A stretch of 40,633 bases of DNA from an uncultured Sphingobacteriaceae bacterium (GCA_946887045.1 CAMPKC010000043.1:1-40633), one strand, 5' to 3'. Shown: positions 23,940-33,575, numbered from the stretch's first letter. The notes: generated from the sequence alone by a model not told the origin. Numbers and translations: made by a program.

Positions 23940-24710
23940 ATGTCTTCAATGGATAAATATACATTAAAACCATCGCTGAGCGAAACGTTCAAATCAATTA
24001 TCTGGAAAATTGAGACAGATGATACAGAGTCTGTTGTTGCCATAGAGACAAGGAATTCTTCAGATAGAATCAGTCATTATTCGGCATATAACTATGCCAC
24101 CGGCGAATGTTTATTTAAAGAAGTAACAGTAGAAGACAGCTGGCACTGGAGTCTTGATAGGGTCCATCAGGGAATGGTATTTCTGCATAGTTACGTTAAC
24201 GAAAATCATCCTGAACATAAAGGTATTATTGCCTTAAATAAGCAGGGTAAGATATCCTGGCAACAGTTCAACATAACATTGTATGACATTACGGATAAAG
24301 GATTGATGATTTACAACCCTAAAATCCAACCTAAAAGTTTCGACCTTATAGTAGCAGCTGATGGTTCGAAAATATCCGCAAACCCGAATGAATTTATACC
24401 GGTACGGAGGAGTATTATAATTCCCGATATTCTGAGCGATTCAGCTTTGGTAAAGAATTTACTTCCTGAAAACTTTGTCGAACCTATTTTTTTTAAGAAG
24501 TTTAACGACAAGGTTATCCTTGTTTATCATGTAAGAAATGAAAATTCATTTAGTCAACAACTAGCTGTTTATCAGCATGAGAATCTGATTTTGCAGGATA
24601 ATTTGGCCACAGACATACAAAAACTAAACCCCGAAGCGTTCTTTATCGAGCGCAATCATATGTTCTGTATACGGAGTAATAAACAACAGTTTGTATCGTA
24701 TTTAGTATAA
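23940..24710 (+). CDS. DUF4905 domain-containing protein
   Basis: Read from ATG 23940 (MSSMDKYTLKPS) this is a 256-residue protein matching the Bacteroidota DUF4905 family: SIIWKIETDDTESVVAIETR, CLFKEVTVEDSWHWSLDRVHQGMVFLHSYV, GIIALNKQGKISWQQFN and a C-terminal IERNHMFCIRSNKQQFVSYLV. A TTG at 23910 would lengthen it by ten residues but overlap the divergent nfeD start; ATG 23949 is another option. The repeated beta-strand pattern suggests a propeller-like fold. Function unknown. It is followed closely by the LysM and uridine kinase genes, so a three-gene operon is likely. Confidence 0.85.
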   Translation: MSSMDKYTLKPSLSETFKSIIWKIETDDTESVVAIETRNSSDRISHYSAYNYATGECLFKEVTVEDSWHWSLDRVHQGMVFLHSYVNENHPEHKGIIALNKQGKISWQQFNITLYDITDKGLMIYNPKIQPKSFDLIVAADGSKISANPNEFIPVRRSIIIPDILSDSALVKNLLPENFVEPIFFKKFNDKVILVYHVRNENSFSQQLAVYQHENLILQDNLATDIQKLNPEAFFIERNHMFCIRSNKQQFVSYLV

Positions 24711-24746
24711 TTGCACGCTTAATAAACAAAAGGGGACACACAACAA

Positions 24747-25565
24747 ATGCGATTTTTCTTTGCAATTTTCTGCGTTATAGCTATTTACTCTTCAAACGCG
24801 CAAGCCGCTAGCTCTATAGACTCTATCGGAGTCGAAAATCAGGATGGCAAGCAGGTTATCTTACATAAAGTTGAAAGACGAGAAACTTATTACTCAATCG
24901 GCAGATTATACAATGTCTCACCTTTAACAATTATTCATTTAAATAATAACGTCGCTCTTAAGCCGGGAGTAAAAATAAAAGTCCCTACGCAAAGACCGTA
25001 CACAGAATCGCAAAGAGCTTCGAAAGCCGCCAATGTCATTACCGAAAATAGCAACATTATTGATTATAAGGTAGGCCCCAGAGAATATTTATACGCCATT
25101 GCACGCCGGTTTAACACGACCGCAGAGGATATTAAATTGTTAAACAATTTAAAAAGCGACAATTTATCTATTGGTCAAATTATCAAAGTCCGTCAGGGTG
25201 GCACTACTCCGGTACCTCCGCCTGCTCCAGCTGCGGAACCTGAGCCAGAAAGATTGAAAATTCCGGCTGGCCGCCTTGGCTTAACAGAACGCACTGAAAG
25301 AGGCGTTGCGATTTGGATTGCTGATGATAATCTGGACGGGACAAAAATGCTGGCTCTACACCGCACAGCACCTGTTGGGACTGTGGTAAAAGTGACCAAC
25401 CCAATGACAGATCGTGTAACTTTTACAAAAGTGGTGGGCAAATTCACAGAAAACGAATCAACAAAAGATGTAATAATTGTACTTACTAAAGCTACAGCTG
25501 ATTTATTGGGTGCCTTAGACAAACGTTTTCAAGTTACTATCGACTACGGCACACCGAATGAATAA
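24747..25565 (+). CDS. Secreted double-LysM protein with RlpA-like C-terminus
   Basis: A 272-residue exported protein. Signal peptide about 1-20 (FFFAIFCVIAIYSSNAQA). First LysM at about 40-80 (HKVERRETYYSIGRLYNVSPLTIIHLN), second at about 107-149 (YKVGPREYLYAIARRFNTTAEDIKLLN). A proline/glutamate linker (152-170) precedes a C-terminal RlpA-like double-psi beta-barrel (about 183-268: GVAIWIADDNLDGTKMLALH, APVGTVVKVTNPMT, KVVGKF). Whether the barrel keeps lytic transglycosylase activity cannot be judged; the catalytic Asp of RlpA is not obvious. Peptidoglycan binding in the periplasm is inferred. It overlaps the uridine kinase gene by 8 nt. Confidence 0.88.
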   Translation: MRFFFAIFCVIAIYSSNAQAASSIDSIGVENQDGKQVILHKVERRETYYSIGRLYNVSPLTIIHLNNNVALKPGVKIKVPTQRPYTESQRASKAANVITENSNIIDYKVGPREYLYAIARRFNTTAEDIKLLNNLKSDNLSIGQIIKVRQGGTTPVPPPAPAAEPEPERLKIPAGRLGLTERTERGVAIWIADDNLDGTKMLALHRTAPVGTVVKVTNPMTDRVTFTKVVGKFTENESTKDVIIVLTKATADLLGALDKRFQVTIDYGTPNE

Positions 25566-26211
25566 ACCTTTTGTAATCGGAATTGCAGGAGGAAGCGGTT
25601 CCGGAAAAACGTTTTTTCTAAATTGCTTTTTAACGCATTTCGACAAAAGCCAGATCTGTCTGGTATCGCAGGATGATTATTACAAACCAAAATCTGAACA
25701 ACCCATTGATGAAAATGGCTGGATAAACTTTGATCTTCCTCAGTGTATTGACGATAAAAAGCTCTTAGAAGATTTAAAAGCCTTAATCGCGGGAGAAACT
25801 ATTCAAAAAAAAGAATACACCTTCAATGTAAATGAAGAAAAAGCTCGTACGCTGACTATTTGCTCCGCTCCGGTTATTCTTGTAGAAGGCTTATTTATTT
25901 TTCACTTTAAAGAGATAGCGCCCCTCCTTGATATGCGCATCTTCATGGATGCGGAGGAAGAAATCACCTTAAACCGCAGACTTAAAAGAGACATCGCTGA
26001 ACGCGGATATAGCCATGATATGATTTTATATCAATGGGAAAACCACGTGTTACCTGCCTACAAAACTTATCTTTTACCCTATAAGCACACCGCCGATAAG
26101 CTAGTATTAAATAACACTCATGTAGCTGAAGATATTCTTAAGGTTTCAAAAGACCTGACGGAGGAATTGATGCAAACGGTGTTAAATGAAGACGGACGAC
26201 AAACTATCTAG
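25558..26211 (+). CDS. udk: Uridine kinase
   Basis: A 217-residue P-loop kinase. Walker A is GIAGGSGSGKTFF (8-20), the substrate-side segment is SQDDYYKPKSEQP (about 37-49), and NFDLPQCIDD and VILVEGLFIF (Walker B-like) follow, then MDAEEEITLNRRLKRDIAERG, the lid region. It phosphorylates uridine (and cytidine) to UMP in pyrimidine salvage. Its ATG at 25558 lies inside the end of the LysM gene (8-nt overlap), pointing to translational coupling. It is convergent with rlmF, 8 nt apart. Confidence 0.9.
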   Translation: MNKPFVIGIAGGSGSGKTFFLNCFLTHFDKSQICLVSQDDYYKPKSEQPIDENGWINFDLPQCIDDKKLLEDLKALIAGETIQKKEYTFNVNEEKARTLTICSAPVILVEGLFIFHFKEIAPLLDMRIFMDAEEEITLNRRLKRDIAERGYSHDMILYQWENHVLPAYKTYLLPYKHTADKLVLNNTHVAEDILKVSKDLTEELMQTVLNEDGRQTI

Positions 26212-26219
26212 TTCTTCAC

Positions 26220-27182
26220 CTATATTTTTGAAAACCTGTTTTTCCATACTTTCTGATCATCCTGATTAAGAAAAGTCCATGCCAATACTCGACTCACCTT
26301 TTGTCCCTGAGACATATTGATGGTTTGAATATCTACAGCGTTCGCTTTCTTTAAAACCCGATAGCAGCCCTGAAGTGTTTCTTTTTTTGACACCAACGAA
26401 GTAAACCAATAAACAGATTTGCCAAACCGTACGCTTTCTTCAATCATTCGACGGATAAATCGTTCTTCGCCGCCTTCGCACCAAAGCTCGGCATTTTGAC
26501 CGCCAAAATTTAGGGTTGATCCAGCTTTTGACTGACCCAAATTACTCCATTTACGCGCATTACCTGCTGTGGCGTCTTTCAACGAAGCATGAAAAGGTGG
26601 ATTACAGATCGTTAAATCAAAAAGCTCTCCCGGGTTGATGACACCGGTGAAAATATGCCCCGCAGAATTTTGCTTCCTGATTGAAATCAGATCAGATAAA
26701 GCATTGGCTTCTACAATATTTGTTGCGGAACGAAAGCTCTTCTGATCAATGTCAGATCCGACGAAACTCCATCCATACTCGCGGGTTCCAATCAGAGGGT
26801 AAATACAGTTGGCGCCAACACCTATATCCAGCACTCTAACTTTTTTACCTACAGGTATGGTTCCGTCGTTTCCTGCTGCCAGCAAATCGGCGACATAATG
26901 AATATAATCCGCCCTTCCGGGAATAGGCGGACACAAATAACCTTCCGGGATATCCCAAAGATCAATCCTGTAAAAATATTTTAGCAGAGCTTTGTTCAGC
27001 GCTTTTACAGCCTCAGGATTCTTGAAATCAATTGATAAATTATGAAATTGATTTTCGGCGACATATTGTGACAAATCCGGACAAGAGGCAATAAGCTCAG
27101 GGAAATCATAACGCGAGCGGTGCTTGTTCCGCGGATGCAGGTTATCTTTTTCTAATGTAACCGGTTTTATATTCGCTGACAT
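26220..27182 (-). CDS. rlmF: 23S rRNA m6A1618 methyltransferase RlmF
   Basis: A 320-residue SAM-dependent methyltransferase matching RlmF. It opens with NLHPRNKHRSRYDFPELI (14-31), the family's hallmark N-terminus. The SAM motif is VLDIGVGANCIYPLIG (117-132), and the catalytic NPPF for N6-adenine methylation lies at 194-197 (TICNPPFHAS). The C-terminal half carries GGQNAELWCEGGEERFIRRMI and YWFTSLVSKKETL. It methylates A1618 (E. coli numbering) of 23S rRNA. Length is normal. Confidence 0.93.
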   Translation of the reverse strand: MSANIKPVTLEKDNLHPRNKHRSRYDFPELIASCPDLSQYVAENQFHNLSIDFKNPEAVKALNKALLKYFYRIDLWDIPEGYLCPPIPGRADYIHYVADLLAAGNDGTIPVGKKVRVLDIGVGANCIYPLIGTREYGWSFVGSDIDQKSFRSATNIVEANALSDLISIRKQNSAGHIFTGVINPGELFDLTICNPPFHASLKDATAGNARKWSNLGQSKAGSTLNFGGQNAELWCEGGEERFIRRMIEESVRFGKSVYWFTSLVSKKETLQGCYRVLKKANAVDIQTINMSQGQKVSRVLAWTFLNQDDQKVWKNRFSKI

Positions 27183-27268
27183 GAATTGGGCTTTGCTAAA
27201 ATCGTCTCAAATTTACGGATCACTAGTGTTTATTCTTGAAGATTTTAATTAATCGGCATCCGCTCAAA

Positions 27269-27691
27269 TCATGCGTACGAAATCGTACGTGTTTCATCAG
27301 CGTTCGAGTACGTAGCCAGTCCTAATTCCTCCACATATTTACAATTCCCCGGGTGATCCGGAGAAAAAAACATCGGCATATCAAAACCTAATTGTATATA
27401 GTATTGGGTAATGAAATTTTGAACCGGTAAATTGTTGGCTGTTTCTTTAATTCTTTCTGTCAGCATCCTCAAGGGCTTAAGAACCAATTTAATATCATAC
27501 AGATCAAAGTCGTCATATAAGGGAATCCAACGACTGTGATTATCGATATTCAGTTGTATTGAAAACTCTTTTACCCCCGTAAGTACACCTACCTGCTCCT
27601 CTGAATAACCGTTCCGGGAAATTAAAACAACCGTTTGACCGATATACCTGGTATATACTTTAAGTCTATCTGAAATACTAAGATTCGCCAT
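27269..27691 (-). CDS. Hypothetical protein, Bacteroidota-specific
   Basis: A 140-residue soluble protein. Its N-terminal half, RLKVYTRYIGQTVVLISRNGYSEEQVGVLTGV, then LYDIKLVLKPLRMLTERIKETA, resembles a group of small Bacteroidota and phage-associated proteins in which 'KLVLKPLSDLTDE' precedes a helical segment. The C-terminal half reads FITQYYIQLGFDMPMFFSPDHPGNCKYVEELGL. I know of no function. A perfect hairpin (27712-27738) lies 21 nt upstream of its ATG. Confidence 0.6.
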   Translation of the reverse strand: MANLSISDRLKVYTRYIGQTVVLISRNGYSEEQVGVLTGVKEFSIQLNIDNHSRWIPLYDDFDLYDIKLVLKPLRMLTERIKETANNLPVQNFITQYYIQLGFDMPMFFSPDHPGNCKYVEELGLATYSNADETRTISYA

Positions 27692-27711
27692 AACAATTTG
27701 ATGAGAACAAA

Positions 27712-27738
27712 TATAATGCTAATTTTATTAGCATTATA
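27712..27738 (-). terminator. Hairpin between phospholipase-like gene and hypothetical gene
   Basis: TATAATGCTAA (27712-27722) and TTAGCATTATA (27728-27738) form a perfect 11-bp stem with a 5-nt loop. On the minus strand it lies 16 nt after the stop of the phospholipase C-like gene. It is AT-rich with no pure T-tract, so a weak terminator or an operator for the downstream gene are both possible. Confidence 0.5.
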
Positions 27739-27754
27739 AATTATTGTAAATTGT

Positions 27755-29050
27755 TTATAACCGGCTACTTGTATTCACATCAATAACAGGGGCTGTTTGC
27801 AATAAAAACAAGGCTTCCGTAATCTTTTCGTGTTTTTTCGCCTTCCGTTTTAGAGTATGCGGCGTTTTTACTTTACTATAAAAAGAGATAAGGTGGCTCT
27901 TAACATGCGAAGTCAGGTTATCAAAATTCCTGTCCTTCAACCTTAATAAGTAATCGTCATAATTGATATCGGCAATGATATATTCACCCGGAAAGGTTTC
28001 TTTTCCCGTATCAAGAGTACGGTTTGCTAAGGATAAAGGTTGAGAATGAAGTGTGCTTAATGCCAGTGAATAATGACTTAAAGTGGTTTCGAAGCTTTTT
28101 ACAAAGAGCAATTCGGCTTCCGGATTGAGCTGTTTAAATTTCAGTTTAGAAAGGGGGCCTATTTTAGGTAAGAGAGGCAACAAAAAAGAAACTATTCTCG
28201 GAACAATACCGGCTTTTTCGTGATCGCGACCAAACTCGTGGTAATAGGTTTTATTTTTCATCCGGTAAGAAAAATTCCGTGCTTTGGTGCCTGGATTCAT
28301 CTTTTTTATTTCAGAACGCTTGTTTACCCAGGCGGCTCTTACAATTGTCGGCAACAACGATTTAACACTCCATCTGAATGAACCAATCGCAACAGACATA
28401 CTGCCGAAAGCATCATTCAGATCCAGTCCATAGGTCCTGAAAAATGCCTTTTCCATTACTGGTACTGAGACATTGAACCCGATAAAATCGCGGTAGTTTT
28501 TTGAAGCGTAATTCTCGCGGGCGGTTTGAAGTAAATCGAAACCAAATTCTACTCTCGAATGCGATTTTTTGTGATCGGCATAGGTTACCACCGGACCAAA
28601 TTCCTCGTGAATTTTTGGATATAGCAAAGGAACAGTCACATTTGTCGCTAATGAGTGCCCGTAATTGTCGGCCATATAATGAGCAAGCACGCCAAGAGCG
28701 AAGGCGTATTCATTCAGAGTCTCGGCTTCTTCGATTAAGGCAACGGTGAAATCTCCGCTTCGTACATTATGAACCAGGTTTGTAAATAATTTACTCCCAA
28801 AAGGATAATAACCGATGTCGGGAATAATTGATCCTCCGTAGGCATAAGAATGGGCCTCAAGCAATTGCTCTGCAGTCGAGGCAGGATATTTTGCAAGAAG
28901 TAAAGGCTCGATACTGGTTTTCCAACTGGCATCAATAATGGCTTCATGGGTAAGTACTGAATAGGCTTTAGAGGCTGAAGACTGGAACAATAAAAACAAG
29001 CCAAAAAACAGGAACATTGTCCTATGGAATATGGAAAAAGGATACTTCAT
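27755..29050 (-). CDS. Zinc-dependent phospholipase C family protein
   Basis: A 431-residue secreted protein. Signal peptide about 1-29 (TMFLFFGLFLLFQSSASKAYS). A domain of the zinc-dependent phospholipase C/S1-P1 nuclease type follows: VLTHEAIIDASW with H35, D78 in IIPDIGYY, ALGVLAHYMADNYGHSLATN with H124, D128 and H132, and later SRVEFGFDLL. These His/Asp residues are the expected zinc ligands. The remaining 200 residues are less conserved. Natural substrate unknown; location periplasmic or surface. ATG 29050. Confidence 0.85.
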   Translation of the reverse strand: MKYPFSIFHRTMFLFFGLFLLFQSSASKAYSVLTHEAIIDASWKTSIEPLLLAKYPASTAEQLLEAHSYAYGGSIIPDIGYYPFGSKLFTNLVHNVRSGDFTVALIEEAETLNEYAFALGVLAHYMADNYGHSLATNVTVPLLYPKIHEEFGPVVTYADHKKSHSRVEFGFDLLQTARENYASKNYRDFIGFNVSVPVMEKAFFRTYGLDLNDAFGSMSVAIGSFRWSVKSLLPTIVRAAWVNKRSEIKKMNPGTKARNFSYRMKNKTYYHEFGRDHEKAGIVPRIVSFLLPLLPKIGPLSKLKFKQLNPEAELLFVKSFETTLSHYSLALSTLHSQPLSLANRTLDTGKETFPGEYIIADINYDDYLLRLKDRNFDNLTSHVKSHLISFYSKVKTPHTLKRKAKKHEKITEALFLLQTAPVIDVNTSSRL

Positions 29051-29322
29051 TTCAAAATGCTTTTCAATGAAATCTATTTTAAACGACCTGAAGAGCGTTG
29101 GTCATAAGGTTTGGTTAGTCTGTACTATCACTGATATATTATATAAAGATTAAAACAGGAAATAAGTTTGAGAACAGTCTGATTTTGATTGGATAAAATT
29201 GCCCTTCACGGGGTTGCAACGAGAAGCCATAGACCGCAAACATTATACCTTCGGACATTCCGATTAAATTGGCCGAGGTTTTAGTGGTAAAAAAACTGGT
29301 CAATATTTTAATATAAATACTC

Positions 29323-30210
29323 CTACACCAGAAATTTCACAAGACCATCCGCTAATTCAATCTTAATTTCTGAGGCTTTTTTTTCTTTAATAAGTTCGTC
29401 GTCTGCATGGCAATACAATTCAGCACATTTAATGCGAATATTTTTTCCCTTGACGATATCAAATTGAAAAGATTCATCCTCTCCCTTTATAAGATTGTCT
29501 ACGTAGGATAAAAATTTATCCTTTTGCTCATCAGGAATTAATACCACTTCGAATTCACCGTCGCCCGGATCACTTGAAGGAGAGAGATGAAGGTTTGGAC
29601 CAATAGACTGAATATTCATAATTTCGACCAAAAGGTACTTGCCCGAATGATCTGTGCCATCAATCTCAAGTTCGCAATAAGGCGCTTCATACGAACGAAT
29701 AATAGTATGCAATAATCGAATTGCCAGATTTAATTCATCCTCAGCAGTTCCACTATTTTTTTTGTCCTGATTCTTCATCTCTTTCATTAAAAGAGGAAAT
29801 ACTCCATAACCAAAACTTTCAAGAAAAAAATGAGTGGACGATAAATTACTGATCCGGCCAACGTCGAAATTCTTTATTCGCTCTTTATGCCATGATCGAA
29901 TCACGACTTCGTCCACATCAGAAACATCAAGGGTTTTTGCAATGTTATTAGCTGTTCCGGCAGGAAACAGTGCTATCGGAAGTTTATTAATATCATTTTC
30001 GATAAACTTTTTAACAACCTTTCTTACTGTTCCGTCTCCGCCGGCAATAATAATAAATTCACTGTCTGATGGAATTTCATCCCATCCCTTTTTCTTTGTA
30101 GAAGAATAGCTGCATTTAAAACCCTCCTCTTCTATCATCGATTTTAATTGTTTTTTCGTATGAGATTCATCCCCCGCTCCGGGATTATGTAATAGGGCAG
30201 CTGACTTCAT
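29323..30210 (-). CDS. Diacylglycerol kinase-family lipid kinase
   Basis: A 295-residue enzyme of the DagK/YegS/sphingosine kinase family. The N-terminus reads [18 protein letters not shown], the nucleotide-binding loop is [14 protein letters not shown] (G57-T61), and [18 protein letters not shown] follows. The C-terminal beta domain has [22 protein letters not shown], and [11 protein letters not shown]. It phosphorylates a lipid alcohol at the inner membrane; the substrate cannot be assigned. Divergent from surE, with 66 bp between the two starts. Confidence 0.9.
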   Translation of the reverse strand: MKSAALLHNPGAGDESHTKKQLKSMIEEEGFKCSYSSTKKKGWDEIPSDSEFIIIAGGDGTVRKVVKKFIENDINKLPIALFPAGTANNIAKTLDVSDVDEVVIRSWHKERIKNFDVGRISNLSSTHFFLESFGYGVFPLLMKEMKNQDKKNSGTAEDELNLAIRLLHTIIRSYEAPYCELEIDGTDHSGKYLLVEIMNIQSIGPNLHLSPSSDPGDGEFEVVLIPDEQKDKFLSYVDNLIKGEDESFQFDIVKGKNIRIKCAELYCHADDELIKEKKASEIKIELADGLVKFLV

Positions 30211-30276
30211 ATATTAAATAAATTAAACTTTAAAACACCGCTTCTGTTAATTAGTTGGAGGTTAAAGCAAATTAAG

Positions 30277-31017
30277 ATGAGAATACTGGTAACAAATGAT
30301 GATGGCATATATAGTCCGGGGATAGCGGCCCTTGCAGAAGTAGCGGCTAAATTCGGTGAGGTGAGGGTGGTAGCACCAGATGTTGAACAATCATCAATGG
30401 GGCATGCTGTTACTCATTCAAGACCGCTGAGTTATAAAAAATCGCCTAAAGAATTCCCCGGAATCGAAGCATACAGGGTTAACGGCACACCGGCAGATTG
30501 CGTGGCTTTAGGCACCCATCTTTGGTCTCATACAGATGTTGTACTCTCGGGAATCAACATGGGTCCAAATCTGGGTAATTCAATGTGGCACTCCGGCACG
30601 CTGGCCGCAGCAAAGCAAGCCGTATTGCTGGGAATAAAAGGAATTGCATTAAGTACACCGGTTGGAAAAACCGAACCCGACTTTAATATTCTCGCGCCCT
30701 TTGTTGAAAAAACACTTGAACTGCTTCTTGCCAACGAAGAACTGGCACTTTATAATGTTAATCTGCCTCCAGAACCGGTGGACCTTCGCTGGACAAGACA
30801 GTCTGTACGTCTGTACGACGGAAAAATAATTCCGGGAACAGACCCAATGGGAAGAAAACATTATTGGTTTACTGTAAGTCCGTTAGAACCTGCAGAAAAA
30901 GGCACCGACCGATGGGCGGTAGAACATGATTTCGTGTCAATAACACCTCTGCGCCTCGACCTGACTAATGAAGATGAATTGCAGAGAGCGTTACACCAGC
31001 ACGTTATACCCTCATAA
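30277..31017 (+). CDS. surE: 5'/3'-nucleotidase SurE
   Basis: A 246-residue SurE phosphatase. The metal-binding start is [16 protein letters not shown] (D8, D9), the phosphate pocket residues are in [10 protein letters not shown] (S39 region), and N96 lies in [24 protein letters not shown]. It dephosphorylates nucleoside monophosphates and is stress-linked in other bacteria. GGAGG occurs 18 nt upstream, too far for a standard ribosome binding site. An acidic small protein gene follows 26 nt after the stop. Confidence 0.94.
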   Translation: MRILVTNDDGIYSPGIAALAEVAAKFGEVRVVAPDVEQSSMGHAVTHSRPLSYKKSPKEFPGIEAYRVNGTPADCVALGTHLWSHTDVVLSGINMGPNLGNSMWHSGTLAAAKQAVLLGIKGIALSTPVGKTEPDFNILAPFVEKTLELLLANEELALYNVNLPPEPVDLRWTRQSVRLYDGKIIPGTDPMGRKHYWFTVSPLEPAEKGTDRWAVEHDFVSITPLRLDLTNEDELQRALHQHVIPS

Positions 31018-31043
31018 ATTACAACCTATTAACATTACATATC

Positions 31044-31295
31044 ATGAACACGCCTAAAAAAAAAGAACATATACAAGATACTGAGGATCTTCACAAATTT
31101 TCTTCAAATGGCCCTAACGGAAACGGCGATTCGGACGACAAGGAAGCCGAAGAAATTGAGCGGGAGAATGATGATAAGGCCCTGGTACCTGACGAGGATG
31201 ACGATGACTTCGAAGAAACTTATGGAGACCTGGAAGGCGGCAAAGATGACCAGGCAATACCCGATCACGATAAAAGCGCTGAAAACTTTGAATGA
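31044..31295 (+). CDS. Small acidic, probably disordered protein
   Basis: An 83-residue protein rich in Asp and Glu, with runs such as DDKEAEEIERENDDK and PDEDDDDFEETYGDL, few hydrophobic residues and no cysteine. It is likely intrinsically disordered and cytoplasmic. It follows surE by 26 nt and is closed by a strong terminator at 31363-31400, so the pair probably forms one transcription unit. I do not recognise a characterised family. Confidence 0.65.
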   Translation: MNTPKKKEHIQDTEDLHKFSSNGPNGNGDSDDKEAEEIERENDDKALVPDEDDDDFEETYGDLEGGKDDQAIPDHDKSAENFE

Positions 31296-31316
31296 GTAAA
31301 TTACCCGCCATAGAAA

Positions 31317-31333
31317 TTAAGCGCCTCGCTTAA
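31317..31333. repeat. Tight 7-bp hairpin
   Basis: TTAAGCG (31317-31323) and CGCTTAA (31327-31333) form a perfect stem with a 3-nt loop. The core AAGCGCCTCG also occurs at 11249-11258 in another intergenic region of this window. Confidence 0.5.
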
Positions 31334-31362
31334 GTCAATTCTTACATAACATACCCAATATT

Positions 31363-31400
31363 AGCTAAAAGATAAAATTCATTCTTTTAGCTTTTTTTTT
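31363..31400 (+). terminator. Intrinsic terminator after surE-acidic protein unit
   Basis: AGCTAAAAGA (31363-31372) pairs perfectly with TCTTTTAGCT (31383-31392) over a 10-nt loop, and is followed by about nine T. The remaining gap to 31669 is AT-rich with no gene; it should contain the promoter of the antiporter gene. Confidence 0.9.
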
Positions 31401-31669
31401 GATGATCGCTTCAGATAATTAATAATAAACATGGCTACTTTTCTTTTGGTTAGATCTAAAACCCTTTGGATTTGCTGGAAAAAATATTGAATTTCAGGCT
31501 TTATAAAAGCGTTTAAAAAACATCGTAAATGCGGGGTTTTGTAAAAGTTAAAGCAAAGGTTTTAGAATATGGTTAAATATTGAAACCTTAAGGAGTTTAT
31601 TTCTGATAAAATGATCCGGATACCTGCATACTCGAATTTTTCGATTCATAAACCATATTCCCTATAGTT
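31401..31669. other. Intergenic region before CPA2 antiporter
   Basis: No ORF of note and no strong hairpin. It presumably carries the antiporter promoter, but I cannot point to a clear TTTG/TAnnTTTG pair. Confidence 0.4.
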
Positions 31670-33531
31670 ATGGGCGAAAATTCATTTTTACTCCAAGCCA
31701 TGGTTTATCTGGCCGCTGCCGTAATTGGCGTTAATTTGGCAAAGCGCCTTGGCCTTGGCTCTGTTTTAGGTTATTTATTCGCAGGCATAGCTATCGGGCC
31801 ATACGTGTTAGGATTTGTAGGTGAAGAAGGGAAAGAGCTGATGCACGTGGCCGAATTTGGAGTCGTGATGATGCTATTTGTGATCGGACTCGAGCTCGAA
31901 CCCAATCTGCTATGGCGAATGCGAAAACTAATTTTAGGTTTAGGAGGAATACAAATTCTCGCATCAACATTCGTCATCGCCAGCCTTGCCTCTTTTATGG
32001 GGCAAAGCTGGCAGGCATCGCTGGTTATAGGTTCGGTACTAGCCCTGTCATCAACAGCCATTGTGATGCAAACACTGAGCGAAAAGAGCCTTCTAAAAAC
32101 AACTGCCGGGCAATCATCTTTCGCTGTTCTGCTTTCGCAGGATATTGCTGTTATTCCTTTACTAGCAATTTTCCCTTTGTTAGCAACATTGCAAACAGAT
32201 GTTATCAGCACCAGTTTTACCCATCACCTCCCCGGCTGGCAGCAAGCACTCCTGGTTTTGGCAGCAATCGCGGGTATTATCCTGTCAGGACGCTATATGG
32301 TCGGCCCATTTTTTAGATGGGTTGCAAAAACGCGCCAACGCGAACTATTTATGGCCACTGCTATTTTGCTGGTTTTTTCAATCGCAGAATTGATGATTGT
32401 GGTTGGACTTAGTCCTGCTCTGGGCACCTTTTTAGCGGGGGTAGTTTTGGCCAATAGCGAATACAGACATGAATTAGAAAGCGATATCGAGCCATTTAAA
32501 GGGCTATTATTGGGCTTGTTCTTTATCGCTGTCGGGGCATCAATAAACTTCAGCCTCGTAAGCAGAATTCCAGGATTGATTACTCTACTGGTATTTTCTT
32601 TAATACTCGTTAAAGGCATCATACTGTATGTTCTCGGCAGCGTATTCGGGATAAAAGGTGATCAGAACATGCTGTTCGCTGTGTCGCTGGCACAATCCGG
32701 AGAATTTGCTTTTGTTCTTTTTTCATTTGCCGGACAATATCAATTGCTCGACGAGCGCAGCATAGCGATTCTGATCGCTGTGGTAGCCATAAGTATGGCG
32801 CTTAGCCCTCTCCTCTTCGTTTTAAATGAACGGGTAATTATGCCGCGTTTTTTCACTAAACAAAAAGCTGGCCGTAACGACGACGACATTTCCGAAACAA
32901 ATTCCGTAATTATCGCTGGCTTTGGCCGATACGGAAATATTATCGGTCGGTTTCTGAAAGTCAATGGCATATCGGCAACCATCCTCGATAACGATTCTGA
33001 CCGCGTGGACCTGTTAAGAAAGTTTGGCTTTAAAGTTTATTACGGTGATGCTTCACGCTTTGACCTGATGAAGGCAGCCGGTGCCGAAAAAGCTGAATTA
33101 ATTATTATCGCAATGGACACTCCGGAACAATGCCTGCAAATGGTGAGCACGGTGAAAAGCAATTTCCCGCATTTAAAAATTTTATCCAGAGCATACGATC
33201 GTAAAGACGCTTATGAACTTATGGAAGCAGGGTTGACAATATTTATAGAGAAACCCTTGATTCATCGCTAAGGTTAGGTGCTGATGCATTGAAAATGCTT
33301 GGCTTCAAAGCGCATACAACCGACCGTGCGGCACGTATCTTTCTCCGTCACGACGAAGACGCTCTTAAAGACATGATCAAAAACCGAACTGGACCTTCCT
33401 CCTACAGGGATCTGACTAGCGAACGTATAACCGAACTTGAAGAAATGATATTAAAAGATATAAAAGAAATTGAAAAAGCTGAAGCCGACAATATATCTGA
33501 TACCGGTGAACCTGATAACAAGGAAAAATAA
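31670..33531 (+). pseudogene. CPA2 cation:proton antiporter, split by a -1 frameshift
   Basis: A KefB/KefC-like monovalent cation:proton antiporter-2. The first ORF (31670-33271, 533 residues) has about twelve membrane helices, with GSVLGYLFAGIAIGPYVLG, VLALSSTAIVMQTL and SPALGTFLAGVVLANSEYRHELESDIEPFKGLLLGLFFIAVG in outline, then a RCK/TrkA-N domain beginning SVIIAGFGRYGNIIGRFL. The frame breaks at about 33230-33234: after MEAG the family sequence continues in the -1 frame as VDNIYRETLDSS, then LGADALKMLGFKAHTTDRAA, to a stop at 33531. Restoring one G in the GGG run gives a 620-residue protein, the usual length. It may be a true mutation or a homopolymer error. The transport core and most of the RCK domain remain intact in the first ORF. 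A terminator-like stem (33533-33558) follows. Confidence 0.88.
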
Positions 33532-33532
33532 A

Positions 33533-33558
33533 GAAGGCCGCTATTACTGCCGGCCTTC
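33533..33558 (-). terminator. Stem-loop between convergent antiporter and QorB-like genes
   Basis: GAAGGCCG (33533-33540) and CGGCCTTC (33551-33558) form a perfect 8-bp stem with a 10-nt loop. On the minus strand it is followed by TTTATTTTT, better suited to ending the QorB-like transcript; on the plus strand no T-tract follows. Confidence 0.6.
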
Positions 33559-33575
33559 AATAATATTACAAACTG

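Noticed and set aside
29051..29322. Possible gene remnant or regulatory element before the phospholipase-like gene
   Set aside because: Short translated snippets could be read but none matched a recognisable family, and no hairpin or repeat stands out.
33289..33531. Separate small gene downstream of the antiporter
   Set aside because: Its sequence is the normal C-terminus of the CPA2 protein in the -1 frame, so it is part of the frameshifted gene.
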